From: Alphaproteobacteria bacterium
Lineage (GTDB): Bacteria > Pseudomonadota > Alphaproteobacteria > UBA828
NCBI GenBank assembly: GCA_022826345.1
Contig: JAJDVB010000112.1
Location: 1-52,741, forward strand
DNA length: 52,741 nt
Reading direction: 5' to 3'
The position numbers and the translations under genes are program-made. Positions within the stretch are counted from its first letter, which is position 1. Each line of letters begins with the position of its first letter. Below the pieces are notes generated by a model, which saw only the letters and a program-made list of their open reading frames with translations, was not told the DNA's origin and made no database searches. This document shows, one piece after another, positions 44,181 through 52,451 of the stretch.

Positions 44181-44681
44181 TTGGTCGCGACGCTGCAGCG
44201 GTGGGTGGGCGCGCGCGCCATCCCGCTCCTCGTCGCGGCGGCCAGCGCAGGCCTGCTGCTCGGCGCCTATCTCTCCCAGCACGTGGGCGGGCTTCATCCC
44301 TGCCCGCTCTGCCTGATCCAGCGCTATCCTCACTTCGCCGTCTTCGGGCTGGGGCTCGTCGCCGCCATCGTGGCGGGCGGCCGGGCGCGCGCGGGGCTGC
44401 TCGGGCTCTGCACCCTCGCGCTCCTGGTGACGTGCGGCTATGGCGTCTACCATGTGGGGGTCGAGCAGGGCTGGTTCGCGAGCGCGTGTGCGGCGCCCAT
44501 GAGCGGCGGCACGATCGAGGACATCAGGGCCCAGATCATGTCCGCGCCGCTCGCCCGCTGCGACGAGGTGCCCTGGTCGCTGATCGGCGTCTCGCTCGCG
44601 GGCTGGAACGCCATCGCCTCGGTCATCATGGCGGCGGTGGCGGCCTTCGGTGCGCTCCGGCTGTGGAGGGCCGGCACATGA
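44181..44681 (+). CDS. dsbB: Disulfide bond formation protein DsbB
   Basis: A 166-residue four-helix membrane protein that reoxidises DsbA and passes electrons to quinone. The redox pair Cys41-x-x-Cys44 in HPCPLCLIQRYPH and the second periplasmic pair Cys103/Cys127 are present. The start is TTG 44181, 3 bases after the MaoC stop, with no better start that keeps the first helix. The stop overlaps the coq7 start as ATGA. Coupling to a ubiquinone-biosynthesis gene is suggestive, as DsbB uses ubiquinone. No dsbA is seen in the window. Confidence 0.9.
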   Translation: MVATLQRWVGARAIPLLVAAASAGLLLGAYLSQHVGGLHPCPLCLIQRYPHFAVFGLGLVAAIVAGGRARAGLLGLCTLALLVTCGYGVYHVGVEQGWFASACAAPMSGGTIEDIRAQIMSAPLARCDEVPWSLIGVSLAGWNAIASVIMAAVAAFGALRLWRAGT

Positions 44682-45262
44682 AGGAAGACGCGACGCGCGA
44701 AGACGCCCGGCCCGCCGTCACCGGCGAGGACCGGCTGCCCGGCGACCCCGCGCCAGAGGAGCTGATCGCCCGCATGATCCGGGTCGATCACGCCGGCGAA
44801 TACGGCGCCAGGCGCATTTACGACGGCCAGCTCGCGGTGCTCGGCCGGAGCGCCGCCGCGCCTGCGATCCGGGAGATGGCCGAGGCCGAGCAGGCGCATC
44901 TGGATACCTTCGACAACCTGCTGGTCGAGCGCCGGGTGCGACCCACCGCTCTCTCCCCGGTCTGGCATGTCGCGGGCTATGCGCTGGGGGCGGCGAGCGC
45001 GCTGCTGGGCGAGCGGGCGGCGATGGCGTGTACCGTCGCGGTCGAGGAGGTGATCGAGCAGCACTACGCGGGCCAGGCCCGGCGCCTCGGCGAGGACGAG
45101 GCCGGGTTGCGTCAGACGCTCGAGGAATTCGGCGCCGACGAGGCGCGGCACCGCGAGACCGGCCTCGCCCACGGGGCCGAGCAGGCGCCGGGCTACGAGG
45201 CGCTCTCCGCCGCGGTCAAGCGCGGCACCCGTCTCGCAATCTGGCTTTCGGAACGGGTCTAA
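44678..45262 (+). CDS. coq7: Demethoxyubiquinone hydroxylase (Coq7 family)
   Basis: A 194-residue di-iron monooxygenase of the ferritin-like fold that performs a late hydroxylation in ubiquinone synthesis. Ligand-bearing segments are visible: IRVDHAGEYGARRIYDGQ, EMAEAEQAHLDTF (E-x-x-H), VAVEEVIEQHY and EFGADEARHRETG (E-x-x-H). The SPVWHVAGYALGAASALLGERAAMACTVA stretch is the membrane-contacting helix. The ATG overlaps the dsbB stop by 4 bases. It is the last gene before the A+T-rich insertion. Confidence 0.94.
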   Translation: MKEDATREDARPAVTGEDRLPGDPAPEELIARMIRVDHAGEYGARRIYDGQLAVLGRSAAAPAIREMAEAEQAHLDTFDNLLVERRVRPTALSPVWHVAGYALGAASALLGERAAMACTVAVEEVIEQHYAGQARRLGEDEAGLRQTLEEFGADEARHRETGLAHGAEQAPGYEALSAAVKRGTRLAIWLSERV

Positions 45263-45520
45263 GCTGAATGGCCGAGCCGTTCGCAAAGGCTGCGCCCTTC
45301 GACCCTAGCGTAAGCACAAGAGGACAAGGCACTGTTCGACCTAATGTAATTTCTTGAAATGCTTCATCGCCGTACACTGGACCGCCCATCGAGCCTCTTG
45401 GACACGCGCAAAAGAAAGGACTAAATCTGGGCGCCCCCTTACCTCGCCCATACTGTCAGGATCAAGGTCTGCGCCGAAGATTAGGTCTGAGGCCGGCTCA
45501 CAGATAAGGAGGTAGACTAA

Positions 45521-47146
45521 GTGGGATCACTTTACCTGAATAGACTGTCAAACGAAGAGCGGCAACTACTAGTCGAGACTCTTTTGAATACACAGAATGG
45601 GAACTGCTTTATCTGCGCAAAGGAAATCGATCTTACTGTTCATGCCGACCACATAGATATCGATCACGTTGAACCGACCAAAATTGGAGGAAAAGACGGA
45701 CCGAAAAATTTTGCTGTTACCCATTCTTCGTGCAATCGGGCAAAGCAAGCAAGCGATCTCCGTGTGGCGAGAATCCTCGCCTTGTTTGATGGAATCAGGG
45801 AGTCAATATCTGGCGAAAACCGCTCTCCTAATCTGGATGATATTCTCTCTCGATACGGGGGCGCGAGGTATGCTTTACCTTTTACTGTAGCTGGAGACTC
45901 CCTAAAGTTCTCATTTTCCGATCTTGGTCAGAACGAAATAATTTCAAATTCAATATACGAAGACGAAATTTCCGGCTTTCGCTCTACGTTTCTGAATCTT
46001 CCTATTGAATACCTACATCACGATAACCATATTAATCCGCGTGCTATCGGAAAAAACCTCAAAAAGCTTGTGGAGGAATTCCACCGAAAAAGACCGCAAC
46101 TCCATGTTGCATTAGGTTGGGTGAACACAGCTGAGGACTCGACAGGTAAAGTCCAAATCTTTGACGGACAGCACAAAGCAGCAGCACAAATCTTGTTGGG
46201 CGCTCGTCGTCTATTGGTGCGAGTGTTCATCGACCCAGACGCCGACACTCTGCTGACAGCCAATACTCACGCTGGCACAACGCTCAGACAGGTGGCGTTT
46301 GACAAGTCGGTGCAGCGCAGTCTTGGGAGTTCCTTGTTGGCCGATAGGATGGCTCGTTACAGACGTGATCTTGATAAAGCGGAAGATGATGAAAGCTTTT
46401 CCGAGCGCGATTTGGTAAACCACTTCAAGGGTGAAAGCAAAGAGATGAAGAGGTATATTCTCGACTGGGTTCGCAACAGCATCACCACACATTCAAACAA
46501 TAAGCTTCGCGATTACATTGACTATGGTGGGCGTGGCACTGAAATGCCGTTAAGCTACAGTACCATAGAAAAGACATTCTATTCGTTATTCGTGTACAAC
46601 GATCTGTTGTTGACTTCGTTTAACTATAAGTCTGAAGAAGGAACGAATCCTCGAGAGCTCGAAATAGAGCAAATCGTTCGATTGATGAATGTTATTGCGG
46701 AGAAAATATATGTCGGAAAATTTGACCATTCTCTCGGAACCCGGAGAATCGAAAGTAATGTTCAGAAAGGCAAGGATGTGCCGGAGGAGCATCTCTGCGC
46801 ATTTCGAATGGCCAAAGAGGAAATTATACATAACTGGCTTCGATACATAAAGCAGATTATTCAAAATTATTTCATTACTAATGGAACACCTATTGATGAG
46901 AAGAAGTTGTTCCAGTATCCGATCCCTGAACCGTGCTGGGGAAATATAGAAAATTTTATCAAAGCGCTGAAACAGCTTCCTCTGTGGGTGAACAAAGATC
47001 TGTCGTTATCAGTGTTTGGAGGAAAGCAAAATGCGGAGTACTGGCAGCATATATTTGAGAATGGACGTACACGAGATGGTTCGTCCGTTATGGAATCAGG
47101 CATTAATCTCATGGATATGATAACGCCGAGGGGGAGTGAAGCATAG
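45521..47146 (+). CDS. HNH nuclease with central DGQH (ParB/DndB-like) domain, probable defence protein
   Basis: A 541-residue protein read from GTG 45521, with a near-perfect AAGGAGGT 7 bases upstream. Residues about 22-85 form an HNH domain: Cys29-x-x-Cys32, DIDHVEP with Asp48-His49, Asn63, and THSSCNRAKQ with Cys71. Residues about 150-260 resemble a ParB/Srx-type domain with VQIFDGQHKAAAQILLG (DGQHK at 215-219), as in DGQHR/DndB and DUF262 proteins. The rest (about 270-541) is rich in charged and aromatic residues and matches no family I know. The codons are markedly A+T-rich, unlike the neighbours, which points to recent acquisition. The gene stands alone between coq7 and a convergent enoyl-CoA hydratase gene. 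Restriction of modified or phage DNA is a plausible role, not a demonstrated one. Confidence 0.85.
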   Translation: MGSLYLNRLSNEERQLLVETLLNTQNGNCFICAKEIDLTVHADHIDIDHVEPTKIGGKDGPKNFAVTHSSCNRAKQASDLRVARILALFDGIRESISGENRSPNLDDILSRYGGARYALPFTVAGDSLKFSFSDLGQNEIISNSIYEDEISGFRSTFLNLPIEYLHHDNHINPRAIGKNLKKLVEEFHRKRPQLHVALGWVNTAEDSTGKVQIFDGQHKAAAQILLGARRLLVRVFIDPDADTLLTANTHAGTTLRQVAFDKSVQRSLGSSLLADRMARYRRDLDKAEDDESFSERDLVNHFKGESKEMKRYILDWVRNSITTHSNNKLRDYIDYGGRGTEMPLSYSTIEKTFYSLFVYNDLLLTSFNYKSEEGTNPRELEIEQIVRLMNVIAEKIYVGKFDHSLGTRRIESNVQKGKDVPEEHLCAFRMAKEEIIHNWLRYIKQIIQNYFITNGTPIDEKKLFQYPIPEPCWGNIENFIKALKQLPLWVNKDLSLSVFGGKQNAEYWQHIFENGRTRDGSSVMESGINLMDMITPRGSEA

Positions 47147-47184
47147 CTGAGTCAATGCGAAAAAGAGTGGTGCGGCGTCGTTTC

Positions 47185-47220
47185 AGCTCCCTAAAAAGAA
47201 CGGAGTGTCATTAGGGAGCT
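47185..47220. terminator. Perfect 10-bp inverted repeat between convergent genes
   Basis: AGCTCCCTAA at 47185-47194 and TTAGGGAGCT at 47211-47220 are exact inverted copies around a 16-base loop. It lies between the stop of the HNH gene (47146) and the stop of the convergent enoyl-CoA hydratase gene (47223). A bidirectional terminator is likely, although no strong T-run follows on either strand. It could also mark the edge of the inserted block. Confidence 0.5.
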
Positions 47221-47222
47221 AG

Positions 47223-48011
47223 CTAACGGCCCGTGAACTTCGGCGCTCGCTTCTCCATGAAGGCGGTGCGGCCCTCGGTATAGTCCGCGCTGGTGAAGCA
47301 GGCTGTCACCAGCTCTTCGCAGAGCGCCGGGTCCACGCCCTCGGCGCCGCTCCGCGCCAGTTCCGCGATCATGCGCTTGCTCGCGCGCATGGAGAGGGGC
47401 GCGTTGGCGGCGATGCCGGCGCAGTAGCCCTCGACGGTCTCATCCAGCGCGTCGTCGGAGACGGTCTGGTTGACGAGGCCGATGCGCTCGGCTTCCGCGG
47501 CGTTGAAACGCCGCGCCGTGATCAGAATCTCCTTGGCGAAGGCGGGGCCGACGAGATCGGTCAGCAGCTTGAGCGAGCCGATGCGGTAGCCGACGCCGAG
47601 CCGCGCGGCGGGAATGGCGAAGGTGGCGCCGGCGCCCGCGATCCGCATATCGCAGGCAATGGCGAGGCCGAGGCCGCCCCCCATGCAGTAGCCCCGGATC
47701 ATGGCGATGGTCGGCCGGTCCGCGTTGCGCAGACGCTGGGTCGCGCCTTCCGCGAGCTCGTCATAGGCCGCGACCGCGTCGGTGCTCGCGCGCTCGGTCG
47801 CGAACTCGGAGATGTCCGCACCCGAGACGAAGGCCTTCTCGCCTGCGCCCTTCAGCACGATCACGCGGATCGCGGGGTCCGCCTCCAGCCGGTCCAGCGC
47901 CTCGGGCAGCGCGCGCCACATGGCGACCGAAAGCGCGTTGTGCTTCTTCGGGTTGTTGAAGGTGATCCAGCCGACGGCGCCGGCGGTCTCGACAAGCAGT
48001 TGATCGGTCAT
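47223..48011 (-). CDS. Enoyl-CoA hydratase/isomerase family protein
   Basis: A 262-residue crotonase-fold enzyme. The oxyanion-hole segments are visible: KAFVSGADISEFA and IRGYCMGGGLGLAIACDMRIA. A glutamate of the canonical hydratase pair is not obvious in the AARLGVGYRIGSLKLLTDLVG segment, so the reaction (hydration, isomerisation or decarboxylation) is open. It starts 12 bases after the CoA-transferase stop on the same strand, and the two are probably co-transcribed for acyl-CoA breakdown. Confidence 0.88.
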   Translation of the reverse strand: MTDQLLVETAGAVGWITFNNPKKHNALSVAMWRALPEALDRLEADPAIRVIVLKGAGEKAFVSGADISEFATERASTDAVAAYDELAEGATQRLRNADRPTIAMIRGYCMGGGLGLAIACDMRIAGAGATFAIPAARLGVGYRIGSLKLLTDLVGPAFAKEILITARRFNAAEAERIGLVNQTVSDDALDETVEGYCAGIAANAPLSMRASKRMIAELARSGAEGVDPALCEELVTACFTSADYTEGRTAFMEKRAPKFTGR

Positions 48012-48023
48012 GTCATTCCCACG

Positions 48024-49217
48024 TTAGACGACGCCCCGGCCCCGCAGGTCCTCGATCTCGGCGGCACTGTAGCCGAGCGCCCCCAGGATTTCGTCGGTGT
48101 GGGCGCCAAGCTCGGGCGTCGCGCCATGCACGTTGAAGGGCGTTCGGCTGAGCCGGGCCGCCTGGGAAACGATGTGCGTTTCCCCGAGGGCCGGATGCTC
48201 GACGGGGTGCGCCATGCCGAGGTGCTGCACCTGCGGGTCGGCGAACATCTCGTCGATGGCGTAGATCGGCCCGCAGGGCACGCCGGCCCGGTTGAGCGCC
48301 TCCACCCATGCGGTGCTCGGCTTGGTGCGCGTGCGCTCGTTGATGAGCGCGTTGAGCGCGACCCGGTTCTCGGAGCGGCCGTCGCCGGTCGCGAAGCGCG
48401 GGTCGGTGATCAGCTCCGGCATACCCAATGCCTCGCACAGGCGCTCGTAGATGGCGCCGCCGGAGGTCGCGATGTTGATGTGGCCGTCGGCGGTCTCGAA
48501 CACACCCGTCGGGATGCTGGTCGGGTGGTCGTTGCCGGCCTGGCCCGGCGCCTCGCCCTCGAACAGGTAGCGTGCGGCCTGGAAATCGAGCTGCGCGATC
48601 ATCGCCTGCAACAGGGAGGACTGCACCCACTGCCCTTTACCCGAGTGCTCGCGCTCCAGCAGCGCGACGAGGATGCCGATGGCGGTATAGAGCCCGGCGC
48701 TGAGGTCCGCGACCGGGATGCCCACGCGCATCGGCCCCCGGCCGGGCTCGCCGGTGATCGACATGAGCCCGCCCATGCCTTGCGCGATCTGGTCGAAGCC
48801 CGGCCGCTTCGCGTAGGGGCCGTCCTGACCGAAGCCCGAGAGGCTGGCGTAGACGAGGCGGGGGTTCAACGCGCTCAGCGTCTCGTAGTCGATGCCGAGC
48901 CGGTGCTTCACGTCGGGGCGGTAGTTCTCCACCACCACGTCGGCCGCCGCGGCCAGCCGCTTGAAGATGGCGACGCCCTCGGGCTCCTTGAGGTTGAGCG
49001 TGAGGCTCCGCTTGTTGCGGTGAAGGTTCTGGAAGTCCGGGCCGTGGCGGGCCTTGATCGGGTCGCTCGCCGTCCCTGGCGTCCACGGCGCCTCGATCTT
49101 GATCACGTCGGCGCCCCAGTCCGCAAGCTGGCGCGCCGCGGTCGGCCCTGCCCGGTAGCGGGTGAGGTCGAGCACGGTGAAGCGCGCAAGCGCGCCGTCT
49201 GCGGGTGGGTGCGTCAT
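48024..49217 (-). CDS. CaiB/BaiF family CoA transferase
   Basis: A 397-residue family III CoA transferase. The start has [30 protein letters not shown]. The middle has NKRSLTLNLKEPEGVAIFKRL and DVVVENYRPDVKHRLG, followed by SLSGFGQDGPYAKRPGFDQIAQGMGG with the catalytic-type aspartate. Members move CoA between organic acids such as carnitine, oxalate, succinate or methylmalyl compounds. The acid here is unknown. With the hydratase, PrpB and flavin oxidoreductase nearby, an organic-acid degradation route is likely. Confidence 0.9.
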   Translation of the reverse strand: MTHPPADGALARFTVLDLTRYRAGPTAARQLADWGADVIKIEAPWTPGTASDPIKARHGPDFQNLHRNKRSLTLNLKEPEGVAIFKRLAAAADVVVENYRPDVKHRLGIDYETLSALNPRLVYASLSGFGQDGPYAKRPGFDQIAQGMGGLMSITGEPGRGPMRVGIPVADLSAGLYTAIGILVALLEREHSGKGQWVQSSLLQAMIAQLDFQAARYLFEGEAPGQAGNDHPTSIPTGVFETADGHINIATSGGAIYERLCEALGMPELITDPRFATGDGRSENRVALNALINERTRTKPSTAWVEALNRAGVPCGPIYAIDEMFADPQVQHLGMAHPVEHPALGETHIVSQAARLSRTPFNVHGATPELGAHTDEILGALGYSAAEIEDLRGRGVV

Positions 49218-49253
49218 CGGAGGCCGTTCAACCGCCGCTATTGTAGAACGCGC

Positions 49254-50153
49254 TCACTCTTCGGAGAAATCGCGAACCGCGCTATCGAAGCGCCCGTAGC
49301 CCGCGTAGTCCACGATGTCATAGAGATGCGCCCTGGTCATCATGCGGGGCACGAGGCCCGGCTGATCGTCGCGCTCGTCGAGGTCGCGCAGCCCGTCCTC
49401 CACGGCCTTCATGGCGAGTCGGAAGGTCGTGACCGGGTAGATCACCAGGTTGTAGCCGAGGTCTGCCAGCGCCTTGCGCGAGAGCAGGGGCGACTTGCCG
49501 AATTCGGTCATGTTGGCCATCAGCGGCGCGTCGATGGCGGCGCGGAAGGCCTCGAACTCGCGCTCGTCCTGCAGCGCTTCGGGGAAGATCATGGCCGCGC
49601 CCGCATCGACGTAGGCCTTGGCCCGGTCGATCGCCTTCTCCAGCCCCTCGGGCCCGCGCGCGTCGGTGCGGGCGATGAGCAGGAAATCCGGATCGCTCTG
49701 GGCCTCGGCCGCTGCGCGCACCCGGCGCACCATCTCCGCCGTCGGCACCAGGGTCTTGCGGTCGAGATGGCCGCAGCGCTTCGGACTCTCCTGGTCTTCG
49801 AGGTGACAGCCGGCAAGCCCGGCCTCCTCGAGCAAGGCGATGGTACGCACGGCGTTGAGCGGCGCGCCGAAGCCCGTATCGACGTCCACGATGACAGGCA
49901 GCGTGCAGGCCCGCACGATCGCCTGCGCGCGGGCGACGACCTCACTCTGGGTCACCAGCCCTATGTCCGGCAGGCCGAGATCGGCCGCCAGCGCCGCGCC
50001 GGAGACGTAGGCCCCGTCGAAGCCCTGGCGCTCGATCAGCTTCGCCACGATCGGCGCAAATGCGCCGGGGAAACGCAGCAAGACACCGTTCGCGAGCGCC
50101 GCCCGCAGCGCCCGGCGGCGTTCGGCCGCAGGCACGGCCCCGGCCCCGATCAC
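49254..50153 (-). CDS. prpB: Methylisocitrate lyase / PEP mutase family
   Basis: A 299-residue isocitrate lyase-PEP mutase superfamily enzyme. The motif KRCGH with the catalytic cysteine lies in CHLEDQESPKRCGHLDRKTLVP. VDVDTGFGAPLNAVRT provides the metal-binding aspartates, and LLIARTDARGPEGLEKAIDRAKAYVDAGA follows. These fit methylisocitrate lyase of the 2-methylcitrate cycle, or a related oxaloacetate hydrolase/decarboxylase. GTG 50153 is chosen because GGAGGCG lies 6 bases upstream; the longer frame to 50252 has no family similarity. No prpC or prpD is in the window. Confidence 0.85.
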   Translation of the reverse strand: MIGAGAVPAAERRRALRAALANGVLLRFPGAFAPIVAKLIERQGFDGAYVSGAALAADLGLPDIGLVTQSEVVARAQAIVRACTLPVIVDVDTGFGAPLNAVRTIALLEEAGLAGCHLEDQESPKRCGHLDRKTLVPTAEMVRRVRAAAEAQSDPDFLLIARTDARGPEGLEKAIDRAKAYVDAGAAMIFPEALQDEREFEAFRAAIDAPLMANMTEFGKSPLLSRKALADLGYNLVIYPVTTFRLAMKAVEDGLRDLDERDDQPGLVPRMMTRAHLYDIVDYAGYGRFDSAVRDFSEE

Positions 50154-50293
50154 GCGGCGCCTCCGAACGCCCCGAGCGTCCCTCGGGCTAGCGTGCAGCG
50201 GCGCATGCGATGGTATATGGTGCGCCCGGCCGCCCGGCGACGGGCCGGCCAAGGGTTCGTGCGCGCATCGCTGCGGGGCAAGGGAGGAGATCG

Positions 50294-51397
50294 ATGAAGC
50301 TGGGCCTGTTCATGATGCCGATCCACAACCACACGAGGGACTATCACACGACCCTCATGGAGGATATCGAGGCGATCGTCCATGCCGATAGCCTCGGGTT
50401 CTCGGAGGCCTGGGTCGGCGAGCACTACAGCTCCAAGTCCGAGCAGATCACCTCGCCGCTGCTCTTCCTCGCCCACGTGCTGCCGCACACCAAGCAGATC
50501 GTCGCCGGCACCGGGGTCATCTGCCTGCCGCAGTACCACCCGGCGGTGACGGCCGGGCAGATCGCCATGTTCGATCACCTGTCGAAGGGGCGCTACATCG
50601 CGGGCCTCGGCCCCGGCGGGCTGCCGCCGGACTTCGAGATCTTCGGCGTAATGGATGCGGACCGCAACTCGATGATGATCGAGGCCATCGACATCATGAT
50701 CGATATCTGGACCTCCGATCCGCCCTACCATTACGACGGCGAGCATTGGAAGATCTCCCTCAAGGACTGGATCTACGAGGATATCGGCCTCGGCTACATG
50801 GCCAAGCCCTATCAGAAGCCCTATCCGCCCATCGCCATCTCGGCGATGAGCCCCTTCTCCGGCTCGATCAAGTTCGCAGGCTCGCGCGGCTACATCCCGA
50901 TCTCGGCCAACTTCATCGGCACTTGGTCGGCTAAGTCCCACTGGCAGGTCTACGCCGATGCGGCGGCCAAGGCAGGCCATTCGACCGACCCGGAGATCTG
51001 GCGGGTCGCACGCAACGTCCACGTGGACGAGACCGACGAGGCGGCCGAGGCCTTCGTGAAGAAGGCGGATGACAGCACCGACTGGTACTTCAGCTACCTC
51101 TTCAGGATCTTCGAGCGGGCCGAGATGAAGGGGCCTTTCGTGGTCAACCAGGGCGACGACCCGGCCGAGCTCACCCACGAATCGATCCGCGACAACTACA
51201 CGATCTACGGCAGCCCGGAGACGGTCGCCGAGAAGATTCTGGCGTTGCGGGACGAGATCGGCCACTTCGGCACGCTGATGCTGACGGCGCAGGACTGGAC
51301 CGACAAGGAGCGGATGAAGCGCTCCATGTCGCTGCTCGCCGAAGAGGTCATGCCCAAGGTCAACGCCGCCATCGGCACGCAGGTGGCGGCGGAATAG
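50294..51397 (+). CDS. LLM-class flavin-dependent oxidoreductase
   Basis: A 367-residue bacterial-luciferase-like monooxygenase. ATG 50294 follows GGGAGGAG directly, which decides the start. The family pattern includes KLGLFMMPIHNHTRDYH, EAWVGEHYSSKSEQITSP, KGRYIAGLGPGGLPPDFEIFG and the C-terminal YGSPETVAEKILALRDEIGHFGTL. Some similarity to limonene- or alkanal-type LLM enzymes is possible, but the substrate cannot be read from the sequence. A reduced flavin would come from a separate reductase, none of which is nearby. It is divergent from prpB, with 140 bases between starts. Confidence 0.88.
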   Translation: MKLGLFMMPIHNHTRDYHTTLMEDIEAIVHADSLGFSEAWVGEHYSSKSEQITSPLLFLAHVLPHTKQIVAGTGVICLPQYHPAVTAGQIAMFDHLSKGRYIAGLGPGGLPPDFEIFGVMDADRNSMMIEAIDIMIDIWTSDPPYHYDGEHWKISLKDWIYEDIGLGYMAKPYQKPYPPIAISAMSPFSGSIKFAGSRGYIPISANFIGTWSAKSHWQVYADAAAKAGHSTDPEIWRVARNVHVDETDEAAEAFVKKADDSTDWYFSYLFRIFERAEMKGPFVVNQGDDPAELTHESIRDNYTIYGSPETVAEKILALRDEIGHFGTLMLTAQDWTDKERMKRSMSLLAEEVMPKVNAAIGTQVAAE

Positions 51398-51431
51398 GGC
51401 AGCCTCCGGCGCGCGCAGGGGAGGGCGGGCG

Positions 51432-52160
51432 ACGACTGACTACGCCCTCATCACCGGCGGCGCGCGCGGCATCGGCCGGGCGACGGCGGCGAGGCTCCGC
51501 GCAGACGGCTGCCGGGTCGTGGTCTTCGACCGCCTGGAGCCGGAAGACCCGGTGGACGATTTCGTGGCCGTGGACCTCGCCGATCGGGAGGCCACGGCGC
51601 GCGCGCTGGAGCAGGCGCTCAGCGGGCGGACCATCACGCGGCTGGTCAACAACGTGGGCGCCGTGCGCCCGGCCCTGTTGGAAGACGCGGCCCTCGACGA
51701 CTTCGACTACCTGATGGCGCTCAACGTGCGCTCGGCCATTCAGTGCACCAAGGCTGTGGCACCGGGGATGCGGGCCGCCGGCTTCGGGCGCATCGTCAAC
51801 GTCTCCAGCCGCTCAGTGCGCGGCAAGGAGCTTCGCACCAACTACGCCGCGACAAAGGCGGCGCTGATCGGGCTCACGCGGACCTGGGCGCTGGAGCTCG
51901 GCGGCGACGGCATCACGGTCAACTGCATCTGCCCCGGCCCGACGGCCACCGAGCTCTACGTCGAGGCCAACCCGCCGGACTCGCCCCGCACCAAGGCTGC
52001 GCTCGCCGCGATCCCGGCCGGCCGCATCGGCACGCCCGAGGACATGGCCCACGCCATCGCCTTCTTCCTCGACGCGCGCAGCTCCTTCGTGACCGGGCAG
52101 GCGATCATGGTCTGCGGCGGCTCCAGCCTCGGCGCCCGCGAGAGTTACGCGCCGAGCTAG
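51432..52160 (+). CDS. SDR family oxidoreductase with no standard start codon
   Basis: A short-chain dehydrogenase with an intact Rossmann N-terminus (DYALITGGARGIGRATAARL), VNNVGAVRPA, the catalytic serine in VNVSSRSVRG, and YAATKAALIG (Tyr-x3-Lys). The C-terminal ITVNCICPGPTATELY and GRIGTPEDMAHAIAFFLD segments are complete. The frame is open from 51318 but contains no ATG, GTG or TTG before GTG 51519, which lies after the NAD-binding motif. The probable start is ACG 51432 (reading ACG ACT GAC TAC where MTDY would be expected), with GGGGAGGG about 7 bases before it. Either a non-AUG start is used or the original ATG was lost by one base. Cofactor is NAD(P); substrate unknown. Confidence 0.8.
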   Translation, partial: TTDYALITGGARGIGRATAARLRADGCRVVVFDRLEPEDPVDDFVAVDLADREATARALEQALSGRTITRLVNNVGAVRPALLEDAALDDFDYLMALNVRSAIQCTKAVAPGMRAAGFGRIVNVSSRSVRGKELRTNYAATKAALIGLTRTWALELGGDGITVNCICPGPTATELYVEANPPDSPRTKAALAAIPAGRIGTPEDMAHAIAFFLDARSSFVTGQAIMVCGGSSLGARESYAPS

Positions 52161-52411
52161 GCTGTCAGCGCGATCTGCACCGGAGGGACGACGAGAGGCC
52201 TTCCCTCGCCGGCGCGCGACGGCTCGGGCAGGTCCTCGCCCTCCCGAATCGTGGTTGCGATCAGCTCGCGCAGCAAATCCCTGGCTTCGAGGAGCGCCTC
52301 GTCGCGGTTGGCGCCGTCCGTCGCTCCCCATCCGAAATCAGGAAACGAGACGACGTAACGGCCGTCCTCGTCGCATTCGATTTCGGCGGGATAGTTGTAG
52401 ATGTCAGGCAT
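52157..52411 (-). CDS. HicB-like antitoxin family protein
   Basis: An 84-residue protein with the HicB partial RNase-H-like fold: YPAEIECDEDGRYVVSFPDFGWGATDGANRDEALLEARDLLRELI, in which the F-P-D-x-x-x-x-x-T-D-G/A-x-x-x-x-E-A pattern is clear. HicB normally neutralises the HicA mRNA interferase and represses the operon. No hicA precedes it; the upstream side is occupied by the dispersed repeat, so it looks like an orphan. The C-terminus lacks an obvious DNA-binding helix. Its stop overlaps the SDR stop in the palindrome CTAG. Confidence 0.8.
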   Translation of the reverse strand: MPDIYNYPAEIECDEDGRYVVSFPDFGWGATDGANRDEALLEARDLLRELIATTIREGEDLPEPSRAGEGRPLVVPPVQIALTA

Positions 52412-52451
52412 GCGCTTGATCTCCGGGCCTCATGCTTCGTTCCGTACTCTG

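Noticed and set aside
45354..45382. TTGAAA...TACACT promoter before the HNH gene
   Set aside because: The spacing is 13 bases, too short for a sigma-70 pair.
45521..47146. Homing endonuclease or intron/retron-encoded HNH
   Set aside because: The gene lies between intact genes, not inside one. There is no reverse transcriptase or intron structure, and most of the protein is outside the HNH domain.
47940..50297. 785-codon plus-strand frame
   Set aside because: It covers the CoA transferase and PrpB genes in antisense, is rich in His, Arg, Val and Asp, and has no family motif.
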